A stretch of DNA of 7,880 nt. Origin: Campylobacterota bacterium (GTDB lineage: Bacteria; Campylobacterota; Campylobacteria; Campylobacterales; JALSKU01). The stretch's first letter is position 1; the number at the start of each line of letters is the position of its first letter. The notes under the pieces were generated by a model. It did no database searches and was not told the DNA's origin. It was given only the letters and a program-made list of their open reading frames with translations. The position numbers and the translations under genes were made by a program. The stretch covers positions 1 through 7,880 of the forward strand of contig JAADDL010000138.1 of the NCBI GenBank assembly GCA_013153915.1, written 5' to 3'. This document shows, piece after piece, positions 1-7,560 of the stretch.

Positions 1-1755
1 AGCTATGATTAGCGCCTTGTCGTAATTGTTTGTATCTATATAGCATTTACCTAAATTTTTACTTTGGTTTTCGTCTATTTGAGGATGGTAGCTCTCTATA
101 ATTTTTACCGCCCTCAAACAATTAAAATCGTTTAAATTTTTTTCGGCAATATACTTAGCGGCAAGTTTTTTCAATTTTAAAACGGAATCTTTTGTTTTTT
201 CGTTATATTTAAAACCGTCTAAAAATGTTAACGCTTGTTCATATCTTTTTAATCTTATTAGTAGCTTCGCTTTCAACACTCCCGCTTTTTGATAAATTTC
301 CTCATCTTTATATTCACTCATCAACTTATCGTAACGAGCTAACAATTTTGTACTGTTCCTCTCATCGTCGTCAAAAAATAATCCGTCTAAGCTTTTTTTA
401 ACTTCATCGCTATATTGTCCGTATCTAAAATTTTTAAGATATTCTTTATAGTATCTAGATGCCGCTTTTTTATTTTTTAGCTTCACGTAAACATCCGCCA
501 AAGTTTTCAAAACATTCTCTTTTAACTCCGAACCTCTTTTGATCTCTTTTAATAATTTTTCAAGCAACACTGCGCTTAAATCGTTCATATCGTATTTACT
601 CAATTTCACGGCAAGCAAATATGCTTTTTGGGGATTTTTTAGATAATATTTCGGATTTGCTTCAATAATTTTTTTATAATATTCTTTCGCTCTTTTATAA
701 TCTTTCTTTTTTATATACAACTTCGCCAATCTTTCGGCCGCCACACTAGCCACGTCTATATCTTTAGCCGAATATAAAACGTCTTTATATAATTTGACCG
801 CTTTTTGCTCCTTATCTTTTGCGTACAGCGAATCGGCAAAAGAGATGATGCCCAATTTCGTGTATTTTGAATCGGGATGCTCCGTAATAAGTATATCGTA
901 AAAATATCTGGCATCGCTATCTTGCCCCAAATTTTGAAAAGCGTTAGCTATATAATATAAAACCTCGGGTATATTTTGGTTTGAAGGAAATTTTTTAATC
1001 CAACTCTTTCCTAATTTTATAATTTGATTGTAGTCCGCGTCATTCTCTTTGATATCGTCACTTTTCGATTTTAAAAGATTATTCATCGCTCTAATCTTAA
1101 AAAGTATAAAATCATTTAAAAATATAGAATTCGGAAAATTATCAATAGCTTTACTCGCCTCTGAAATAACATAATTAAATCTTTCTTTATCATAATCGTC
1201 TTTAATAGCCAAATAAGCCGCTATGTCTTTACTTCCTCCTTTGTAGCTAATCGGTAAACCGTTCGGGTCGAGTGCGCCGATACTCGGAGTATTGTCTTTT
1301 GTGAAAAGTACGGGAAAATTTATCCCGATGTCATTTTTGGATTGTTTTAAAAATATCTTGTTTTTATAAAGCAGGAATATCCAATGCTTAGCCTTTTTAT
1401 AATCGTATCTATCTATCTCATTGGTCATAAATAGAGGCCGGGAAGTTTTAAAAACTTTTACATTATATTTCGGTACTATAACGACTTCTAAATTTTTAGA
1501 TTTTTTTATAAACGATATATTTACCAATTTAGTTTTTTTCGGTTCCAAATCTATATTCGCATTTTCATTTATTTCGCAAATATATTTTAATCGATCCGCA
1601 CTCACTCTCTTTTTTTTACAAAAGATCTTTTTATCGCTAAAAATATGTAAAATAGAATAGTCCTCTTTGTTTTCTCTGGCACTATTCAATACGATAGTCA
1701 ATGAAAAAAGTGAAATCGTACCGCTTAGAAGTATCAACGTAATTAATTTTTTCAT
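1..1755 (-). CDS. pflA: PflA-like periplasmic flagellar motor scaffold protein, TPR-rich, 3' end beyond window
   Basis: Translating the minus strand from the ATG at 1755 gives 585 codons with no stop, running off the window edge. Residues 1-18 look like a Sec signal peptide (MKK then a hydrophobic run LITLILL); the cleavage site is not clear-cut. Residues ~19-115 appear strand-rich (LTIVLNSAREN..., with C46 and C60), ~115-180 look like a linker with a Pro/Gly-rich stretch (SIGALDPNGLPIS), and ~185 onward is a series of helical hairpins of TPR/Sel1-like type, e.g. 263-295 and 338-371 (AKLYIKKKDYKRAKEYYKKI). This domain order fits PflA, which in Campylobacter forms, with PflB, the periplasmic spoke/rim scaffold that holds the wide stator ring; loss gives paralysed flagella. 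The position directly after nuoN matches C. jejuni and H. pylori. Campylobacter PflA is roughly 790 residues, so about a quarter should lie outside the window. Family assignment rests on synteny, signal peptide and fold type, not on an alignment. There is no Shine-Dalgarno before this ATG. Confidence 0.85.
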   Translation of the reverse strand, partial: MKKLITLILLSGTISLFSLTIVLNSARENKEDYSILHIFSDKKIFCKKKRVSADRLKYICEINENANIDLEPKKTKLVNISFIKKSKNLEVVIVPKYNVKVFKTSRPLFMTNEIDRYDYKKAKHWIFLLYKNKIFLKQSKNDIGINFPVLFTKDNTPSIGALDPNGLPISYKGGSKDIAAYLAIKDDYDKERFNYVISEASKAIDNFPNSIFLNDFILFKIRAMNNLLKSKSDDIKENDADYNQIIKLGKSWIKKFPSNQNIPEVLYYIANAFQNLGQDSDARYFYDILITEHPDSKYTKLGIISFADSLYAKDKEQKAVKLYKDVLYSAKDIDVASVAAERLAKLYIKKKDYKRAKEYYKKIIEANPKYYLKNPQKAYLLAVKLSKYDMNDLSAVLLEKLLKEIKRGSELKENVLKTLADVYVKLKNKKAASRYYKEYLKNFRYGQYSDEVKKSLDGLFFDDDERNSTKLLARYDKLMSEYKDEEIYQKAGVLKAKLLIRLKRYEQALTFLDGFKYNEKTKDSVLKLKKLAAKYIAEKNLNDFNCLRAVKIIESYHPQIDENQSKNLGKCYIDTNNYDKALIIA

Positions 1756-1761
1756 AAAGAT

Positions 1762-1770
1762 ATTATATCA
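1762..1770 (-). promoter_or_regulatory. Extended -10 promoter element for pflA, implying a leaderless transcript
   Basis: On the minus strand the sequence reads TGATATAAT, a perfect TGnTATAAT extended -10 for the housekeeping sigma factor. It ends 6 bases before the pflA ATG, so a normal initiation distance places the transcript start at or within a base or two of the A of the ATG. No recognisable -35 (TTGACA-like) sits 16-18 bases upstream, which is usual in Campylobacterota, where -35 is poorly conserved. The first T of the motif is also the last base of the terminator stem. The motif is seen directly; promoter activity is inferred. Confidence 0.6.
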
Positions 1771-1800
1771 TAAAGCCCGCAACTATGCTACGGGCTTTAT
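1770..1800 (-). terminator. Putative intrinsic terminator of the nuo operon
   Basis: A perfect 10-bp inverted repeat (ATAAAGCCCG / CGGGCTTTAT) with an 11-base loop begins one base after the nuoN stop codon. The stem has a GC-rich upper part and an A/T base; the CTTTAT on the 3' side serves as a short T-tract. There is no long run of T after it, so termination may be partial. The repeat is certain; the terminator function is inferred from shape and position. With no plus-strand gene nearby, minus-strand use is the sensible reading. Confidence 0.65.
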
Positions 1801-1801
1801 A

Positions 1802-3286
1802 TCAAAAACCGCTTGCTACGACATATGAACTTATCATCTCCAAAAACGGCTCTATCGTAAATATGGATAAAATCGTTACGGCGGCACTAAAACCGACTAT
1901 GGTTTTAAGCGCCGTAGAGGCGTTTTTCATGTATGCCACATTGGCTTTGCTATCGGGTTCTCTTAAAAACATAAATACTATAAGTTTAAGATAATAGTAT
2001 GCCGCAATAGCACTGTTAATCACCATCAAAAACGCCAAAAGAGTATTTCCGCTATTGATTATAGCTCCAAGCAGGTACAGTTTTCCCCAAAATAGGGCAA
2101 ACGGAGGCACACCCGCCAAAGATAGCATAAATATCGCCATGATAGTCGCCGCTACGGGTCTTATACTTACCATTCCCGCAAATTTTTGATACGGGTGGTC
2201 GTATTTTGCGTCAAATTCGCTCTTTTTATATCTTGATATCCAAAGCATGGCAAACGCTCCGAGATTGGTAAAAGTAAACATTATCCAATATAAAAACAAA
2301 GCATTATGCGCCGCCGTCGTATTTACCAAAACCGCACTCATAACAAACCCCGCATGGCTGATAGAGCTATACGCAAGCATTCTTTTTACGCTTTTTTGCA
2401 CCAAAGCCATAATATTTGCAAATGTCATTGTAACGATAATGATAGCATACAATACATCATACGCCCAAGTTACGCCCGCTCCTATAAAGATATCGAAAAA
2501 TCTCATCGCCACTATAAGTCCTGCGATCTTCGGAACGATAGAGATATATCCCGCCGTAGCCGCACTGGCGCCTTCGTAAACATCCGGTACCCAAGTGTGA
2601 AAAGGTATAAAAGATAGTTTAAATCCAAGTGCCGCAAACATAAAAGCTATAGCTCCAAGAAGAGGAAGCATCGGATAATCGCCGGTCGCAACTACTTTTG
2701 CTATATATCCGAGTTCTACGCTACCGGTTATCGCATAAAGCATCATAGAAGAAAATACGAAAAATCCCGCCGCTAAAGCACCCATAGTAAAGTATTTTAT
2801 AGCCGCTTCAAACGACTTTTCAAGGTTGTGTAACGCTATGATGGTATATAATGATAAACTTGCGGTCTCAAGACCTATAAAGATAAGCATCAAGTTATCC
2901 GTAGCCACCATAAACTGAAATCCCGCCGTCATAAATAAAAACAGAGCGAAAAATTCTGGATGTGAATACTCATGAAATCTTTTTGAAGTTAAAGCCAAAG
3001 GTATAAAAAGCATAGAGGCGACAAGTATTATTATCTGACCGAGTGTCGCTATACCGTCGGCAAGAATCATACCGAACATTCCTCTGCTAGCGCCGTTGTA
3101 TCCCAAAACAACACCCAAATCTATCACAAGCACGAGGATACTAAGCATCACATACAGGCTTTTTGAAAGGTCCTTTTTAATCAAATCTATACAAAGGATT
3201 CCAAGACCCCCTAAGATAACGATTATCATAGGCATCAATGTACTTAAATGCAATGACGATAGGCTTACTGTTATAGTCTGTAACAT
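1802..3286 (-). CDS. nuoN: NADH-quinone oxidoreductase (complex I) subunit N
   Basis: NuoN is the antiporter-like proton-translocating membrane subunit of complex I that lies between NuoM and the NuoA/J/K/H connecting region. The 494-residue length and about 14 hydrophobic segments are normal. Visible key residues are E140 in the TM5 motif FIGLETASLSLY, K223 in GFKLSFIPFHTW (TM7), K253 in VPKIAG (TM8), K301/R302 in KRMLAYSSISHAG, and K402 in FWGKLYL (TM12). The proton-pump family signature PFHTWVPDVYEGA spans 228-240. The ATG overlaps the nuoM stop by one base (TAATG), and AAGGAGG lies inside the end of nuoM at good spacing, so start and translational coupling are well supported. It is the last nuo gene and is followed by a hairpin. 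Confidence 0.97.
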   Translation of the reverse strand: MLQTITVSLSSLHLSTLMPMIIVILGGLGILCIDLIKKDLSKSLYVMLSILVLVIDLGVVLGYNGASRGMFGMILADGIATLGQIIILVASMLFIPLALTSKRFHEYSHPEFFALFLFMTAGFQFMVATDNLMLIFIGLETASLSLYTIIALHNLEKSFEAAIKYFTMGALAAGFFVFSSMMLYAITGSVELGYIAKVVATGDYPMLPLLGAIAFMFAALGFKLSFIPFHTWVPDVYEGASAATAGYISIVPKIAGLIVAMRFFDIFIGAGVTWAYDVLYAIIIVTMTFANIMALVQKSVKRMLAYSSISHAGFVMSAVLVNTTAAHNALFLYWIMFTFTNLGAFAMLWISRYKKSEFDAKYDHPYQKFAGMVSIRPVAATIMAIFMLSLAGVPPFALFWGKLYLLGAIINSGNTLLAFLMVINSAIAAYYYLKLIVFMFLREPDSKANVAYMKNASTALKTIVGFSAAVTILSIFTIEPFLEMISSYVVASGF

Positions 3287-4812
3287 TATTTTGCCTCCTT
3301 AACTTTTTTTACCACAAGGAGTCTCTTTTTTGCCTGTGGAGTTTGAGCTTTTAATTTCATAATAGTCAACATCTTTTTAACGCTACTATCTATCGGTGTC
3401 AAAATGGGCTTTGGATATACTCCGAGCCATAAAACAACGATAACAAGCGGCACAAGTGCCATCAACTCATTTTTATCCAAATCTTTTAAATCTTTATTTT
3501 TTTCGCTTTTGGACTTTCCGAAGAATGACTCTCTAAAAAGATTTAGCATATATATAGCGCCGAGTATGATACCCGTACCCGCTAATGCCGTCATAATAGG
3601 AGAAACCTTATAAAATCCTATCAAAGATAAAAATTCTCCGACAAACCCCATAGTCAAAGGAAGTCCCACCGAAGCCATCATCATAATACCGAATATCGTA
3701 GCGTATTTCGGCATGATGTGAGCCAAACCGCCAAACTCGCTCATAAGCTTGGTATGCCTTCTGTCATATATTACTCCAACTAACATAAACAAAGCCCCGC
3801 TAACGACACCGTGACTTAGCATAAAAAATACCGAACCCGTAATACCCTCCGCATTCAACGCAAAAGTTCCAAGCACTATAACTCCCATATGAGAGATAGA
3901 ACTATAAGCAATAACCTGTTTCATATCCTTTTGCGCAAACGCAACCATAGCGGTGTAGATTATCATGATAATCGCCAAAGTGGCTATAAACGGAGTAAAA
4001 TAAACGCTCGCATCGGGAAATAGCGGTAAAGAAAATCTTACAAATCCGTATGTTCCCATCTTCAAAAGTACCGCCGCCAATATAACCGAACCGATAGTCG
4101 GTGCTTGACCGTGAGCGTACGGAAGCCAAGTGTGGAACGGAAACATAGGAACTTTGATGGCAAATCCGATAAAAAACGCCAAAAATAGCCATATTTGCAT
4201 ACCGTAAGGTATGACAAGAAGTTGCCAATCGGTAATAGAAAATGTCCAAATACCGGTAACTTGATGAAAATAGTTGGCAAGATACAATATACCGATAAGC
4301 ATAACAAGAGAACCCGCAAACGTATAAAGGAAAAACTTTATAGCCGCATATATCCTTAGCTTTCCGCCCCATGCACCGATGATATAAAGCATCGGCACCA
4401 AAGATAGCTCCCAAAAAAGATAAAAGACTATCACATCAAGCGCGCTAAAGACTCCAACCATCGTCATCTCAAGAACGAGTATCGAAACGATAAGATTTTT
4501 TAAATCCTTTTTTATATTTAAAGATATCAACGCTATCATAGTCATAAAAGTACTAAGCACTATCAAAAATAAAGATATACCGTCTATTCCTATGTGGTAG
4601 TTGATACCGTAAGTACTGATGATAGGATAATACTCGACAAACTGAAATTCGGCTCCGTTTGGATTGTAGTTGAACCAAAGAGCAAGCGACAGTAAAAATT
4701 CGACGGTAGCTATAGCTATACCGTACGCTTTTATACTATTTTTATCTACGATAAATCCAAGAATTCCCGCGAACAACGGAAAAAATATAATAAGAGATAA
4801 TAAATGATCCAT
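3286..4812 (-). CDS. nuoM: NADH-quinone oxidoreductase (complex I) subunit M
   Basis: NuoM is the middle of the three antiporter-like proton channels in the membrane arm. The product is 508 residues with about 14 membrane segments. Key residues are E135 in FWELSLVPML (TM5), K220 in GFAIKVPMFPFHTWLPYAH (TM7), K251 in LLKMGTYG (TM8) and E393 in GFVGEFLSL (TM12); a Glu rather than Lys at the TM12 site is typical of NuoM and separates it from NuoL and NuoN. I place the start at the ATG (MDHLLS) because AGGAG lies 6 bases upstream; a TTG one codon earlier (4815) would be only 3 bases from that site. The start is 11 bases after the nuoL stop. The C-terminal tail, residues 486-508, is unusually rich in Lys/Arg (9 of 23). 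Confidence 0.97.
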   Translation of the reverse strand: MDHLLSLIIFFPLFAGILGFIVDKNSIKAYGIAIATVEFLLSLALWFNYNPNGAEFQFVEYYPIISTYGINYHIGIDGISLFLIVLSTFMTMIALISLNIKKDLKNLIVSILVLEMTMVGVFSALDVIVFYLFWELSLVPMLYIIGAWGGKLRIYAAIKFFLYTFAGSLVMLIGILYLANYFHQVTGIWTFSITDWQLLVIPYGMQIWLFLAFFIGFAIKVPMFPFHTWLPYAHGQAPTIGSVILAAVLLKMGTYGFVRFSLPLFPDASVYFTPFIATLAIIMIIYTAMVAFAQKDMKQVIAYSSISHMGVIVLGTFALNAEGITGSVFFMLSHGVVSGALFMLVGVIYDRRHTKLMSEFGGLAHIMPKYATIFGIMMMASVGLPLTMGFVGEFLSLIGFYKVSPIMTALAGTGIILGAIYMLNLFRESFFGKSKSEKNKDLKDLDKNELMALVPLVIVVLWLGVYPKPILTPIDSSVKKMLTIMKLKAQTPQAKKRLLVVKKVKEAK

Positions 4813-4818
4813 CAACTG

Positions 4819-4825
4819 CTCCTTT
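4819..4825 (-). promoter_or_regulatory. Ribosome-binding site of nuoM
   Basis: AAAGGAG on the minus strand overlaps the TAA stop of nuoL and lies 6 bases before the ATG of nuoM. Its spacing decides in favour of that ATG over the in-frame TTG one codon upstream, and the overlap with the nuoL stop suggests that termination on nuoL helps initiation on nuoM. Confidence 0.8.
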
Positions 4826-6683
4826 AACTAGCCGGATTGAAAATAACTACTAAAAGCAATAACACTAAAAGACCGAAAACCATCAGCCTCAACATATTCG
4901 AGAGATTACCGCTTTGCATACCTCTTGCCTTGTCTCCGCCGCTATACAATCCTTTTGCGATTGTATCGACGGTTTTATCGACAACGGCAACATCTATCTT
5001 TTGCCACAAGAAAGAGGATATCACCATATACGGCTTTACGATACACTTGTTATAAAATTCCGGTATATAGTATTGATTTGATAAAAGTTTATATATCGGA
5101 TAATTCTCAACCTCTTTGCTAAATCCGCCCGTACTGTACTTGTAGACCGCATAGAGTATGCCCGATATCGCCAACCCTAAAGTCAGCACCACAAGCACAT
5201 AGCTTAAAAAGTGAGGCTCTATCTCCGGCTCGTATTTCGGTAAAAGCTCCGTTGTAAACTCCATAAAAGGATGCTCGAAAAAACCGCCTATCGTGGCAAA
5301 AACGGCCAAAGGAGCCATCGCCCAAAGCACAAAAGCTTTTACTTCGTGAGGATGAAAGCCGTAGTGCTTATATCTCTCCTCTCCGAAAAATACAAGCATC
5401 ACAAGTCTAAAGCTATAAAATGCCGTCATACCCGCACCTATCCAAAGCATCGCCCAAAGCACATAGTGGTCTTGAGCGAACGCCACTTCAAGTATCTTAT
5501 CTTTACTGAAAAATCCCGCAAACGGATAGATACCGGCAAGTGCCAAAGAGGCTACCGTCATAATAATCATAGTCCACTTCATCTTATCGCCGAGTCCGCC
5601 CATCTTTTTGATATTAAGCTCATCATCCATTGCGTGCATGACATTTCCCGCACCCAAGAACAAAACAGACTTGAAAAATGCGTGCGTCATCAAGTGGAAA
5701 AGAGCTATCCAATATGCTCCAAGCCCCGCTGCAACAAACATATATCCAAGCTGACTAAGCGTAGAGTAAGCGATGATCTTTTTAAGGTCATTATTTACAA
5801 GAGCCATAGAAGCCGCAAATACCGCCACAAAAGCTCCGAGACTCGCTATAAACAATCCGACATCGGGAATCATAGAAAATACTTGGTTGGCTCTGATGAC
5901 CAAAAATACGCCGGCCGTTACCATAGTAGCCGCATGGATAAGAGCCGAAACCGGAGTAGGACCCTCCATAGCGTCCGCAAGCCAAGTGTGAAAAGGAAAT
6001 TGTGCGGATTTACCCATCGCGCCGATAAATAAAAATATACCTATCAAAGTCAAAGTGCTCGGACTTAAACTTCCTACTTTTGCAAAAACTTCGTCATATT
6101 GTAAACTTCCGGTATTCCAATATATCAAAAACAGACCGATAAGCATACCAAGGTCGGCCACCCTATTCATGATAAAGGCTTCGTTTGCCGCCCAAGATGC
6201 GCTATCTTTGTGGTACCAAAAACCGATAAGTAGCCAAGAACAAAGCCCGACACCTTCCCAGCCTATAAACAATCCCACAAAGTTGTCGCTCATAACGAGT
6301 ATCAACATCGAGAAAACAAATAGTGAAAGATAGACGAAAAATCTGTTGAAACTCTGGTCATGCTCCATATAACCTATAGAGTATATATGTATCATCGCCG
6401 AAACGAAAGTGACGGTAACCATCATGATAACCGACACCTGATCCGCTACAAATCCGAACGAAAGGTGTAGATTGCCCGCACTTATCCAATCCATAAGTTT
6501 TACATGATAAATATGCTCCGCATCTATATGAAACAGTAGGTAGATAGCCGAAAAGGCTGAAACCAAAAGCATTATGGAGGCAAATATACCGACAAATAAT
6601 TTTTTCTCTTTCGCACCGAATATCGCCGATACGAGAGACCCTATAAGCGGTGCAAATAGTGTTATATAAATATATTTCTCCAT
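4824..6683 (-). CDS. nuoL: NADH-quinone oxidoreductase (complex I) subunit L
   Basis: NuoL is the distal antiporter-like proton pump of the membrane arm and carries the long lateral helix that runs along NuoM and NuoN. The 619-residue length is normal. Visible key residues are E143 in GWEGVGLCSWLLIGFW (TM5), D177 in NRVADLG, K225 in GAMGKSAQFPFHTW (TM7), H250 in SALIHAATMVTAG (TM8), H330, H334 and K338 in HLMTHAFFKSVLFLGAG, and K394 in FFSKDKIL (TM12). After the TM15 region (~495-515) an amphipathic stretch to ~590 fits the lateral helix, and TM16 is 599-617. The ATG lies 2 bases after the nuoK stop, preceded by a GAGGGGG run formed by the last nuoK codons, which can act as ribosome-binding site. 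Confidence 0.98.
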   Translation of the reverse strand: MEKYIYITLFAPLIGSLVSAIFGAKEKKLFVGIFASIMLLVSAFSAIYLLFHIDAEHIYHVKLMDWISAGNLHLSFGFVADQVSVIMMVTVTFVSAMIHIYSIGYMEHDQSFNRFFVYLSLFVFSMLILVMSDNFVGLFIGWEGVGLCSWLLIGFWYHKDSASWAANEAFIMNRVADLGMLIGLFLIYWNTGSLQYDEVFAKVGSLSPSTLTLIGIFLFIGAMGKSAQFPFHTWLADAMEGPTPVSALIHAATMVTAGVFLVIRANQVFSMIPDVGLFIASLGAFVAVFAASMALVNNDLKKIIAYSTLSQLGYMFVAAGLGAYWIALFHLMTHAFFKSVLFLGAGNVMHAMDDELNIKKMGGLGDKMKWTMIIMTVASLALAGIYPFAGFFSKDKILEVAFAQDHYVLWAMLWIGAGMTAFYSFRLVMLVFFGEERYKHYGFHPHEVKAFVLWAMAPLAVFATIGGFFEHPFMEFTTELLPKYEPEIEPHFLSYVLVVLTLGLAISGILYAVYKYSTGGFSKEVENYPIYKLLSNQYYIPEFYNKCIVKPYMVISSFLWQKIDVAVVDKTVDTIAKGLYSGGDKARGMQSGNLSNMLRLMVFGLLVLLLLVVIFNPAS

Positions 6684-6685
6684 CT

Positions 6686-6988
6686 CTACCCCCTCATGCT
6701 TTGCATACTATCAAGATCGATAGTGGATTTTCTTTTATACCATAGCACCAAAAGTCCCAATCCTACCGCAACTTCGGAGGCGGCAACGGCTATGATGAAA
6801 AACGAGAACATTTGTCCGGTCATATCGTGATGAAATTTTGAGATAGCCGCAAAACCGATATTGACCGCATTTAATAAAATTTCGGTTGAGAAAAAGAGCA
6901 TCAAAAGGTTTTTTCTTCTTATGATTCCCACCAATCCTATGCAAAAAAGGATTGAACTAAGAACCAAATAGTGTGTTAAAGTTATCAT
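6686..6988 (-). CDS. nuoK: NADH-quinone oxidoreductase (complex I) subunit K
   Basis: NuoK is a three-helix membrane subunit homologous to MrpC that takes part in the proton path linking the quinone site to the antiporter-like subunits. The length of exactly 100 residues matches the family. The two buried glutamates needed for proton transfer are present at the same numbers as in E. coli: E36 in FFSTEILLNAVN and E72 in AVAASEVAVGLGL. The basic loop R24-R25-K26 follows TM1. The ATG overlaps the nuoJ stop in an ATGA four-base overlap, and AAAGGAG lies 7 bases upstream inside nuoJ, so translation is probably coupled to nuoJ. Residues 84-100 form a short charged tail. Confidence 0.98.
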   Translation of the reverse strand: MITLTHYLVLSSILFCIGLVGIIRRKNLLMLFFSTEILLNAVNIGFAAISKFHHDMTGQMFSFFIIAVAASEVAVGLGLLVLWYKRKSTIDLDSMQSMRG

Positions 6989-7551
6989 TTCGCCACTCCT
7001 TTCTCAAATTCGTCTTCCGCCTCATAATCATCTTTCAAACTCAAACTTACATCCATCTTTTTGCTTACGAGCACGATTCCCGCAACCATAGCCACAAGGA
7101 GCATTACCGCCGTAAGCTCAAACGGCACCAAATATTTTGTAAATAAAACATAACCTACCATTTTAGAGTTGCCTACTCCGTCTATCATAGGCGTTGTTAC
7201 CAATATATGATTTGAGACTATCGGGGTACTCACTATCACCACCAACAATACGGCGATAGCCACGGAAAAAGAGTAAATCATCCTTTTGCCGTTTATCCTC
7301 TCTTTCACGTCTCTTGTCGTATCTATAAATATCATACCGAAAGCATACACCGCCATAACCGCTCCGCTATAGACGATGATTTGCACAACCCCTAAAAAAT
7401 CGGCATCAAGCAAAAAGAAAAATGCCGATATAAATATCATACCTCCCGCTAAAGCGGTCATAGAGTATAGAGCGTTTTTACTAAACACCACTATACAAAA
7501 CATTCCTATCGTCAAAAACGAAAATAGATAAAAAGCTACTACTTCATACAT
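6985..7551 (-). CDS. nuoJ: NADH-quinone oxidoreductase (complex I) subunit J
   Basis: NuoJ is the five-helix membrane subunit beside NuoK and NuoA; its TM3 switches between alpha and pi-bulge forms in the coupling cycle of complex I. The 188-residue product shows hydrophobic segments at about 3-23, 28-48, 53-76, 92-112 and 142-163. The conserved TM3 stretch is QIIVYSGAVMAVYAFGMIF (57-75), including Y61, S62 and G63; the last helix carries the usual FELTAVMLLVAMV with E145. The tail after 165 is strongly acidic (DDYEAEDEFE) and probably faces the cytoplasm. The ATG is preceded by AAGGA at 6 bases' spacing, overlapping the end of nuoI, with 9 bases between the nuoI stop and this start. Confidence 0.97.
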   Translation of the reverse strand: MYEVVAFYLFSFLTIGMFCIVVFSKNALYSMTALAGGMIFISAFFFLLDADFLGVVQIIVYSGAVMAVYAFGMIFIDTTRDVKERINGKRMIYSFSVAIAVLLVVIVSTPIVSNHILVTTPMIDGVGNSKMVGYVLFTKYLVPFELTAVMLLVAMVAGIVLVSKKMDVSLSLKDDYEAEDEFEKGVAK

Positions 7552-7560
7552 CGCACATCC

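Noticed and set aside
1421..1660. Small plus-strand frame of 79 codons opposite the 5' part of pflA
   Set aside because: The minus strand is open without interruption through this stretch and encodes a signal peptide plus the N-terminal domain; the plus-strand product is Phe/Ile-rich shadow translation.
1765..1799. Possible flagellar sigma-28 promoter before pflA (TAAAG at 1795-1799 and TGATAT at 1765-1770)
   Set aside because: The spacing is far longer than the 11 or so bases of sigma-28 promoters and the -10 deviates from CGATAT; the TAAAG is simply part of the hairpin stem. The extended -10 explains the same bases better.
1756..1801. Possible sigma-54 promoter before pflA
   Set aside because: No GG-N10-GC pair with -24/-12 character is present on the minus strand in this gap.
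1785..1994. Plus-strand 69-codon frame starting in the loop of the hairpin
   Set aside because: It begins inside the terminator loop and is antisense to the end of nuoN; no ribosome-binding site and no domain.
3902..4414. 170-codon frame on the minus strand inside nuoM
   Set aside because: It lies in another frame of nuoM, whose own frame is conserved over the same bases; the alternate product has no family features.
5271..6032. 253-codon open frame on the plus strand opposite nuoL
   Set aside because: It is antisense to a strongly conserved part of nuoL, its product is a low-complexity Lys/Arg/His/Ser-rich chain with no recognisable domain, and I see no promoter for it. It is a by-product of nuoL codon use.
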